DNA of 34,806 bases. It comes from an uncultured Azonexus sp. Lineage in GTDB: Bacteria; Pseudomonadota; Gammaproteobacteria; Burkholderiales; Rhodocyclaceae. The translations under genes were made by a program, and so were the position numbers. Below, piece after piece: positions 1-6,001 of the stretch; positions within the stretch are counted from its first letter, which is position 1; every line of letters begins with the position of its first letter. The notes beneath the pieces are model-generated. The model saw nothing but the letters and a program-made list of their open reading frames with translations. It was not told the origin of the DNA and made no database searches. Where the stretch lies: contig CALJZP010000201.1 in NCBI GenBank assembly GCA_937983545.1, positions 1 to 34,806 on the forward strand, in the 5' to 3' direction.

Positions 1-978
1 CTGGCCGAGATCAAGGCCGAAATACCGCATACCGTGTCGCTGGGCGAGGAACGCCGGCGGGCGACCAAGCTGCTGCGCGAGGCGAGCAACACGGTGAGCG
101 GCCTGATGCTCTCCGCCAAGGCCGGCCTCAGCGTCGATGCCGCGCAACTCGAGCCGGTCGTGTCGAAAATGCTTGAATCGGTGACGCGCAATCCCGATGC
201 CCTGGCGCCCCTGTCCCGCTTGAAGAGCGAAGATGCCTATGCCTCCGAGCATGCCGTCGCCACCGCCGCCCTGATCATCGCGTTCGGCCGCCAGCAGGGC
301 CTGCCCGAACCGGAGATCGAAAAGCTCGCCCTCGGCACCATGGTCAAGGATGTCGGCCACGCCGCCATCGATGCCCGGCTGATCACCAAGCCCGGCGTGC
401 TGTCGCAGGCCGAGTTCTCCATCGTCCAGGGGCACGTCGAGGAAGGCCTCGCCGTGCTGGAAGCCACTTCGCGCCTCTCGGAAACCTCGGTTGCCGTGGT
501 GCTCGAGCATCACGAGCGCTACAACGGCTGTGGCTACCCCTACCGCATGGCCGGCGACGAAATCTCGCTCGCCGGGCGCATGGCCGCCATCGTCGATACC
601 TACGACGCGATGACCTCGGCCCGGCCCTATCGCGCCGCGATGTCGCCGTCGCTTGCGCTGCGCCAGCTCTACGAAGAGGGCGGCAAGCAATACGACCCCA
701 CGCTGGTCGCCGCCTTCGTCAAGACCGTGGGCATCTTCCCCGTCGGTACGCTGGTTCTGCTCGAAAGCGGCCATCTCGCCGTCGTCGAGCAACTGAACCC
801 GGACAACATGCTGACGCCCGTCGTGCTGGTCATCTACCACACCGGCCGCCAGCAATACCTCACGACGCCTGCCCAGGTCGACCTCTCACGCAAGGTCGGC
901 AACCACTACGGCCAGATCGTTCGCGCCGAAAGCTACGAGCGCTGGGGCATCAGCGCCTTGCGCTGGCAACCTGCCTGA
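1..978 (+). CDS. HD-GYP domain protein, 5' end outside window, degenerate HD pair
   Basis: The reading frame is open from base 1, so the N-terminus lies outside the window; a GTG at 34 is probably internal. HD-GYP proteins hydrolyse cyclic di-GMP through a metal centre built by the HD pair plus further His/Asp residues and the GYP loop. Counting from codon 34, a helix with SEHAVA comes first. The position where the family normally reads HDxGK then reads KDVGH (K105, D106). The later motif HHERYNGCGYP and the following VDTYDAMTSxRPYR are intact. The first metal-binding His is thus replaced by Lys, which could abolish phosphodiesterase activity while keeping the fold. The C-terminal ~90 residues form a small beta-rich tail typical of this family. 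The gene overlaps the 3' end of convergent mutY by 29 bp. Family assignment is firm; activity is doubtful. Confidence 0.88.
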   Translation: MAEIKAEIPHTVSLGEERRRATKLLREASNTVSGLMLSAKAGLSVDAAQLEPVVSKMLESVTRNPDALAPLSRLKSEDAYASEHAVATAALIIAFGRQQGLPEPEIEKLALGTMVKDVGHAAIDARLITKPGVLSQAEFSIVQGHVEEGLAVLEATSRLSETSVAVVLEHHERYNGCGYPYRMAGDEISLAGRMAAIVDTYDAMTSARPYRAAMSPSLALRQLYEEGGKQYDPTLVAAFVKTVGIFPVGTLVLLESGHLAVVEQLNPDNMLTPVVLVIYHTGRQQYLTTPAQVDLSRKVGNHYGQIVRAESYERWGISALRWQPA

Positions 979-1987
979 TCAGCTGACGGATCGGCGCCGG
1001 TACCCCGGCATCGGCAGCACGGGCGAGGTCCACCCACTCCAGACCCGGCTCGCCCAGGCCGGCAGTGCCGGCAACGGTGCACAACACCGGCTCCAGCGTC
1101 AGGCGAAAGTGCGTGAAGGTGTGCTTGAAGGGCGGCAGGGCCTGCCGTTCGCCGAGTGTCAGGCCGAAGCGGGCCGCCACGCCGGCCGGGTCGCCCTCCG
1201 GCGGCACCAGCAGGCCGCCCCACAGGCCGCTCGGCGGGCGGCGTTCGAGCAGCAGCCGGTCGCCGTCGATCAGCAGCACGAAGGTGGCGCTCCGTTCCGG
1301 AATCGCTGCCCGCGGCTTGCTCGCCGGCAGTTCGCCCTGCCGGCCTTCGCGCCGGGCCACGCAATCCGCCGCCACGGGGCATTCTCCGCAGCGTGGCCGG
1401 TTGCGGGTGCACAGGGTCGCGCCGAGATCCATCAAGCCCTGCGTGTAGCGCTCGATGTCGCCCGCCGGCAGCAGTCTTTCAGCCAGCGCCCACAACTGCC
1501 GGTGGATCGCCGCCTGCCCCGGAAATCCCGCGATGCCGAACTGGCGGCACAACACGCGCTTGACGTTGCCGTCGAGAATCGCCGCCCGCTGCCCGAAGGC
1601 AAAAGCCGCCACGGCCGCCGCCGTCGACCGGCCGATGCCCGGCAGTTCCGCCAGTTCGTCGGCATTGGCCGGAAACTTGCCGCCGAAGCGCGTCGCGACC
1701 TGCTGCGCGCACCGGTGCAGGTTGCGCGCGCGAGCGTAATAACCGAGGCCCGCCCAATGCTCGATCACCGCCTCGATCGGAGCCGCCGCCAGCGCCTCGA
1801 CGGTCGGAAAACGTTCGAGAAAACGCAGGTAATAGGGGATGACCGTACTGACCTGCGTCTGCTGCAGCATGATCTCGGAAAGCCAGATCCGGTAAGCATC
1901 GCGGGTATTTTGCCAGGGCAGGTCGTGGCGTCCGGACACCTTCTGCCAGGCGATCAACTGTTCGGTAAAGCGGTGGGTGGCGGTCAA
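950..1987 (-). CDS. mutY: A/G-specific adenine DNA glycosylase MutY
   Basis: MutY removes adenine mispaired with 8-oxoguanine in base excision repair. The 345-aa protein has the full family layout. The catalytic Glu is in SEIMLQQTQV (E38). A helix-hairpin-helix follows at ELPGIGRSTAAAVAAFAFG (about 114-132), then the catalytic Asp in ILDGNVKRV (D139). The [4Fe-4S] cluster cysteines have spacing C-x6-C-x2-C-x5-C (C193, C200, C203, C209). The C-terminal third is the NUDIX-like domain that reads 8-oxoG (LLIDGDRLLLERRPPSGLWGG). The start is a TTG, chosen because the protein aligns from TATHRFTEQLIAW and a GAGG lies 6-7 nt upstream. It is divergent from the flavin reductase gene and overlaps the HD-GYP gene tail to tail. 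Confidence 0.96.
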   Translation of the reverse strand: MTATHRFTEQLIAWQKVSGRHDLPWQNTRDAYRIWLSEIMLQQTQVSTVIPYYLRFLERFPTVEALAAAPIEAVIEHWAGLGYYARARNLHRCAQQVATRFGGKFPANADELAELPGIGRSTAAAVAAFAFGQRAAILDGNVKRVLCRQFGIAGFPGQAAIHRQLWALAERLLPAGDIERYTQGLMDLGATLCTRNRPRCGECPVAADCVARREGRQGELPASKPRAAIPERSATFVLLIDGDRLLLERRPPSGLWGGLLVPPEGDPAGVAARFGLTLGERQALPPFKHTFTHFRLTLEPVLCTVAGTAGLGEPGLEWVDLARAADAGVPAPIRQLIRQVASARR

Positions 1988-2059
1988 ATTCTGCCTCGAC
2001 TCAGGCTACGGGAGCACGGATAATACGGCCTTTTTCCCCCGGCCCCCCCGTTCCACCCG

Positions 2060-2557
2060 ATGACCCAAGCCCAATCCGATAGCCGCGCCCTGCGCAATGC
2101 CCTTGGTCGTTTCGCCACCGGCGTTGCCGTCGTCACGGCCATCGACCCGGACGGCCACCCCATCGGCCTGACCATCAATTCCTTCTCGGCGGTCTCGCTC
2201 GACCCGGCGCTCGTCCTCTGGTGCCTCGACAACAATTCGCACAGCCTGGCCGCCTTCCGGAAAGCCAGCCATCACGCCATCAACATCCTGTCGGCCGATC
2301 AGGAGAACCTCTCCAACCGCTTCGCTACCTGGCCGGCCGACCGCTTTGCCGGCCTGCCCTGGCAAGCCGGTCTCGGCGGCGCTCCGGTCTTCCCCGGCTG
2401 CTGCGCCACCTTTGAGGTCGCCAACGAAGTCGCCCATGCCGGCGGCGACCACACCATTTTCATCGGCCGTGTCGAACGCTTCGCCGAAACCCCGAATCTC
2501 GCGCCGCTGCTTTTCCATGCCGGCCGCTACGGCCGCCTCGTCGCCGGTCAGGAGTGA
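2060..2557 (+). CDS. Flavin reductase-like FMN-binding split-barrel protein
   Basis: This 165-aa protein matches the small flavin reductase family (HpaC/RutF-like), which bind FMN or FAD and use NAD(P)H to supply reduced flavin to a partner monooxygenase or act as stand-alone reductases. Visible family features are RNALGRFATGVAVVT near the N-terminus, the GLTINSFSAVSLDPALVLWCLD strand pair, the HSLAAFRKASHHAINILSADQ segment, and a C-terminal HTIFIGRVERF followed by PLLFHAGRYGRL. Length is normal. No clear Shine-Dalgarno is seen before the ATG; the upstream stretch is C-rich. It diverges from mutY and no partner oxygenase is adjacent, so the substrate system is unknown. A tRNA promoter starts directly after its stop codon. 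Confidence 0.85.
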   Translation: MTQAQSDSRALRNALGRFATGVAVVTAIDPDGHPIGLTINSFSAVSLDPALVLWCLDNNSHSLAAFRKASHHAINILSADQENLSNRFATWPADRFAGLPWQAGLGGAPVFPGCCATFEVANEVAHAGGDHTIFIGRVERFAETPNLAPLLFHAGRYGRLVAGQE

Positions 2558-2586
2558 TTGAACCGCCGGCCTTCTGCGCTTAGAAT
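2558..2586 (+). promoter_or_regulatory. Sigma70-type promoter for the split tRNA-Gly
   Basis: TTGAAC (2558-2563) and TAGAAT (2581-2586) are separated by exactly 17 bp, a near-consensus housekeeping promoter. It begins right after the stop codon of the flavin reductase gene and ends 17 bp before the tRNA 5' end at 2604. A start near 2593 would give a leader of about 11 nt to be removed by RNase P. The transcript would run through the tRNA 5' exon and the whole intron. Confidence 0.7.
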
Positions 2587-3682
2587 GCAGCCTCTTGCCC
2601 AGAGCGGGCGTCGTATAATGGTAATACCCAAGCTTCCCAAGCGTGCGATGCGAATCGCAAGGTTTACGAGTCCCCAGTCAGACGCTTAATTCTGACGAAT
2701 CTTGACTCGCTTTATCCACCCGCCCGGGTGGGTTCCTTGTCGGTGAATGCCGAACAAGTAATTGTGCTGCTATCTATAAGGGCCTGTGATCGTCCGTTGG
2801 AGACAATGGAGTAGCAGGGGCAAGAAAATAGACAGCACCGGGGTTTCAGCACCCCGTAGCCTAGGAGCAGTGCGTCACTGGTAACGGTGAGGTGCTAAGC
2901 GCTCTGACAATGTAGCCACCTTTAGGGGTACGCCATACCCCGCGAGGGGTTCTGGCGTGATATCGGAAGTTGCATCCGATTGAGGCGCTGGCTGGGCTGG
3001 TTGGCCAACGTAAGTGAATCGCTGCTAAACACCGTCAAGCTTGATGAGCCAAACGCAACTTGTTGTATCGGGCTCTGCCAAAAGGCACGTGATCGGTTGT
3101 CCTCCTGCTTGGTGGGGACACGCTGACATGGCATCACCGGTGGAAAAGCGGGGCCTTCCCAGTTCTGTTACTGGTTCGGAACGCAGTAAGCCTGATTAGG
3201 CGTTCTTTAACAATTAGGCAATCCATAACACCCCGCCCAGTCGTGAGACAGGTTGGGAATGTTAATGCTTACGTGTTTGTTGTTCAGTCCATCTGTGCGT
3301 TGTATCTGGTTAACATATTGATTCCAAAGGCCGGCACCAGTGCCGGTTGGGAAGCTGATATGTGAAAACTGGAAGCATAGGTGGTCCGAGCACTTACCGG
3401 ATACCTGCTTTTGCACGTCAACGTGCAAAGGAAGGGAACACCGGAAAGAACAAGGCGCCCCGCAAGGGTCGCTTTACCTAAGCAGGTAGAGGAGGATGGA
3501 AAAAGCGAATGCCTGCCTGTAATGGGCGGGATAGGGGATGAAACGATTGCCCTGACGTGAAAGCGTGCTGACTTCCATCTGGTGACTCTTCGTGAGAAGG
3601 GTCTGTGTAATCGCGAACCCAAGGGGGTTGATGCTACAATCCCCGCCCGGGGAACGGTTGCGTCTTCCTCCAAAGGTTCAGA

Positions 3683-3757
3683 GCGGGCGTCGTATAACGG
3701 CTATTACCCTTGCTTCCCAAGCAAGAGACGAGGGTTCGACTCCCTTCGCCCGCTCCA
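3683..3757 (+). tRNA. Intact tRNA-Gly(CCC) inside intron domain IV
   Basis: A complete 75-nt tRNA. The acceptor GCGGGCG pairs with CGCCCGC. The D arm is GTA-TAACGGCTAT-TAC. The anticodon stem is CTTGC/GCAAG with loop TTCCCAA (anticodon CCC). The T arm is GAGGG-TTCGACT-CCCTT, and CCA is encoded. It has the same anticodon as the gene the intron interrupts but differs in the D loop, anticodon stem, variable loop and T stem. It is therefore a distinct isoacceptor gene, not a recent copy of the split one. It lies 17 bp before the ATG of the intron protein. A possible -10 (TACAAT, 3635-3640) lies upstream without a convincing -35. It could supply tRNA-Gly(CCC) whatever the fate of the split gene. 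Confidence 0.93.
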
Positions 3758-3774
3758 TACAACCGGAGGTTGAT

Positions 3775-4584
3775 ATGGACGCAACGCAGTTCAATTGCGA
3801 TGTCGCCTCTACGGCTTGGCAGTCTTGGCACGAGATTCAATGGGTCAAGGCTTATCAAGTTGTCGCGAGGTTACAGACACGTATTGCGAAGGCAGCAAAA
3901 GCAGGGGAGTGGCGGAAGGTTCGCACCTTGCAGAGACTCCTGACTAAATCCAGCGGCGCGAAAGCGCTGGCAGTTCGGCGGGTCACGGAGAATCAAGGCC
4001 GGAAAACTCCAGGTGTGGATCAACAAACCTGGGATACGCCGGAAGCGAAGTGGAACGCGGTCGTTGATCTTGGCAACAAGAGATACAAGCCGTTACCGCT
4101 ACGTCGCATCTACATTCCGAAAGCAAACGGTGACAAACGCCCTCTGGGCATTCCCACCATGCGCGATCGGGCGATGCAAGCGCTGCATTTACTGGCGCTG
4201 GAGCCTGTCGCTGAAACAACTGGCGATCATCATTCCTACGGATTCCGACGTGAGCGCTCGACGGCAGATGCCATCGAACAAGTGCGAAACGTGCTGGGCC
4301 GGAAAGCTTCCCCGAAATGGGTGCTGGAAGGAGACATCAAAGGCTGTTTTGACAACTATCATCGAAGTCAGATGGCATCCCGGACGTTTGCAAAGTGCGA
4401 CCATCAAATCTGGCATGCATTGTGGCGCTGGGCGTGCCGCCGTCATCTTCACCACATAATCAAACGATCTCAGCGAGGTTCGGACAAGCTGACCAATCTG
4501 GTTCTGCTGCATCCGAATTGCCACATGCAACACCACGTCTTGGAGAAAACCGGAATTGCTGCCGGTACCTCGATGTTCAAGTAG
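3775..4584 (+). pseudogene. ltrA: Internally deleted group II intron reverse transcriptase/maturase (RT fragment joined to HNH fragment)
   Basis: Start at ATG 3775 with GGAGG at 3765-3769; 269 aa against roughly 450-600 for intact intron proteins. Residues 1-90 match the N-terminal region (TAWQSWHEIQWVKAY, then VTENQGRKTPGVD). Residues ~100-190 cover RT blocks 1-3 (RRIYIPKANGDKRPLGIPTMRDRAMQ, SYGFRRERSTADAI, VLEGDIKGCFDN). The sequence then jumps directly to the thumb/X region (HQIWHALWRWACRRH), and again to the end of an HNH nuclease domain (HHI...GSDKLTNLVLLHPNCH). The YADD catalytic block, most of the thumb and the zinc-finger start of the HNH are missing. The frame has stayed open through at least two deletions. 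It cannot be an active reverse transcriptase. Whether the remnant still helps splicing is unknown. Confidence 0.9.
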
Positions 4585-4603
4585 GGGTGCTTATGGGTTG
4601 CTT

Positions 4604-4678
4604 GAGCCGTATGCGGGGAAACTTGCACGTACGGTTCTTAGGGGAGGGGGTGGCCGTGAGGCCACCTCCTTACCCGCC
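4604..4678 (+). ncRNA. Group II intron domains V and VI
   Basis: Domain V (4604-4637) is a 34-nt hairpin. The lower stem GAGCCGTA pairs with TACGGTTC and carries the AGC catalytic triad. A two-base bulge follows, then the upper stem TGCGGG/CTTGCA closed by a GAAA tetraloop. Domain VI is a 13-14 bp stem (4641-4655 with 4660-4675, loop GTGA) whose only unpaired base is A4672, the expected branch-point adenosine, 6 nt before the 3' splice site at 4678. These are the two most conserved intron parts and appear intact. Confidence 0.9.
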
Positions 4679-4721
4679 TTGTGCCGTGGGTTCGATTCCC
4701 ATCGCCCGCTCCACATCGAAT

Positions 4722-5993
4722 TCAGGCAGGTCGTTGATTGAGTGTGCCGTTACCCGCTTCGCGCACGGTGATTGGCGTCGGCAACACAAGAAATGCCTGG
4801 AGTTGGTTTTCAATTTCTGCCCAGTTTCGCTCACGCTTTACCGTGCGAGTTCGTGGTTTGGGCTGGGGTAGGTTCAGAACTAGCTGCGGCTCAATTTGCG
4901 GGCACACCCACGTCGATAAATCTCCGCTCAAAAGCTGTGTCAGGCTGGCTCCACTGTGAGCTGCAATCTTTAGGCTGGCCTTCAGGGTCGGTGTGCCATC
5001 ACCCTTCAACCAGTTGTGGACCGTGCTTTTGGCGACGCCAATACGTCGAGCGAAGAGAGCACTTTGCCCGTTGTCCATCTCCTCGATGATTTGCGAGATA
5101 GCATTGATGAGGTTGTCGCGCGTTGGTGTGCTCGCCAAAGTTTGCTGAGCATGAACCAACTCACCAATTTGCCGTGCGGCCCATCGTGCGGCAGGGTCGA
5201 TTGAGGCCGTAGCTGGCATTTCCCCCGCTTTCCCAAGGAACTCTCCACAATGAGTGCACCAGCCGGGAACTACATAGGCAGCGGTATGACGAATATTGTC
5301 TTTACCGCAACGCTCGCAGTGCACAACGTGAATGCGCCGTGCCAATTGCCCAGAGAGTGAAACTAGCTGGTAAAGGTCATACGAGCCCACCATGACTATC
5401 TGGGAGCGTCCCTTGTTGGCCAAAGATTTCAACGTGTCCAACTGGATTTCGAGGCGGCTCCGCCGTGTTTGACGAATGATGTGTGCTGCCTCATCGATGA
5501 CGACAAAGCGCGTATCACGCTCCTTCAGGCAGCGCTCTACCGCGGTCCGTAGGCCGGCTAGGCCACCCGGGCTAATGCCGCGAGGACGGACCATTTTCCC
5601 GGTGGTTGCGTCAATCCCATACGCAACCTTGGGGGCGCTCAAGTCTTCCCCCAGTTCGGCCAGTGCTTGGGTATAAAACAGGCGCCAGGAGAAATCGTCC
5701 TCACCCGATGATGGGGCTTCGACATAGACAGCAGGAATCAGCCCCGCATCCGTGTTCATCTCGGGGGTGGCGCCCTCCACTGCTTGTTCGACCATGTAGC
5801 GGGCCAATGTGGTTTTGCCTGCCCCGGTCGGGCCAATCACGAGCAGGATGCTGTCCTGGCTCCCCGGGTAAATCAGGGTATTGAGCTCATTAATGACCTG
5901 CTTGATGCGGGTGTGTTTGATGCGAAGGTTCAGCAGGGATTCGGCCGAGGCGGGAACCGGCGTCAGGGCCGACGGGGAATTTTTGTGAGTCAT
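4722..5993 (-). CDS. tnsC: TnsC-like AAA+ ATPase fused to a TniQ/TnsD-like C-terminal region, probably 3'-truncated
   Basis: This 423-aa protein is the transposition ATPase that links target choice to the TnsAB transposase. Walker A GPTGAGKT is at 54-61, Walker B FVVIDEA at 163-169, a sensor-like VGSYDL at 202-207, and an ARR arginine pair at 218-220. Where a TnsC would continue with its lid, this protein has a zinc ribbon (C226, C229, C246, C249, with PGWCTHCGEFLG). A TniQ-like helix-turn-helix follows (GQSALFARRIGVAKSTVHNWLKG, ~309-331), then an Arg-rich linker and a start of a second HTH (NWAEIENQLQ...TPITVREAG) that stops abruptly at ~412. The last 11 residues look unrelated, so the natural 3' end seems lost beside the tRNA 8 bp away. 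It starts 8 bp after tnsAB, with AGGTG before the ATG. Assignment as ATPase is firm; the TniQ half is inferred from motif pattern. Confidence 0.8.
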   Translation of the reverse strand: MTHKNSPSALTPVPASAESLLNLRIKHTRIKQVINELNTLIYPGSQDSILLVIGPTGAGKTTLARYMVEQAVEGATPEMNTDAGLIPAVYVEAPSSGEDDFSWRLFYTQALAELGEDLSAPKVAYGIDATTGKMVRPRGISPGGLAGLRTAVERCLKERDTRFVVIDEAAHIIRQTRRSRLEIQLDTLKSLANKGRSQIVMVGSYDLYQLVSLSGQLARRIHVVHCERCGKDNIRHTAAYVVPGWCTHCGEFLGKAGEMPATASIDPAARWAARQIGELVHAQQTLASTPTRDNLINAISQIIEEMDNGQSALFARRIGVAKSTVHNWLKGDGTPTLKASLKIAAHSGASLTQLLSGDLSTWVCPQIEPQLVLNLPQPKPRTRTVKRERNWAEIENQLQAFLVLPTPITVREAGNGTLNQRPA

Positions 5994-6001
5994 GGGTCAC
6001 C

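Larger units (their letters stand above)
2643..4678 (+). mobile_element. Group II intron inserted in tRNA-Gly(CCC)
   Basis: The 5' boundary is the canonical GTGCG at 2643. The first ~600 nt are rich in short hairpins and hold a domain III-like stem (GAACGC 3179-3184 with GCGTTC 3200-3205, around AGTAAGCC). A candidate EBS1, GCTTG at 3039-3043, is complementary to CAAGC at 2638-2642, the last five bases of the 5' exon. Domain V (4604-4637) and domain VI (4641-4675) are well formed at the 3' end. Domain IV carries an intact tRNA-Gly gene and an internally deleted intron-encoded protein. The last two bases are CC, not the usual AY. The region 3206-3680 looks intronic but I could not assign its domains. 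The intron is probably immobile on its own because the RT lacks its active site; splicing might use a maturase from elsewhere. Confidence 0.87.
2604..4713 (+). tRNA. tRNA-Gly(CCC) interrupted by a group II intron (exons 2604-2642 and 4679-4713)
   Basis: Joining 2604-2642 (39 nt) to 4679-4713 (35 nt) gives a 74-nt tRNA with every arm paired. The acceptor GCGGGCG pairs with CGCCCGC. The D arm reads GTAT...ATAC. The anticodon stem CAAGC pairs with GCTTG around the loop TTCCCAA (anticodon CCC). The T arm is GTGGG-TTCGATT-CCCAT, and the CCA end is encoded. The intron sits within the 3' strand of the anticodon stem, between canonical positions 40 and 41: the 5' exon supplies GC and the 3' exon supplies TTG. 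Without splicing no functional tRNA can be made from this gene. A promoter lies just upstream. That the two halves complement perfectly is seen directly; that splicing still occurs is inferred. Confidence 0.9.

Noticed and set aside
1109-2023. Long plus-strand frame of 304 codons opposite mutY
   Set aside because: It is the antisense shadow of mutY in GC-rich DNA; Arg/Ala/Gln-rich with no domain, while mutY has every family motif.
4679-4713. tRNA 3' end as an integrase att site for the island
   Set aside because: I found no second copy of the tRNA 3' sequence at the right edge near 26820 and no integrase gene in the window.
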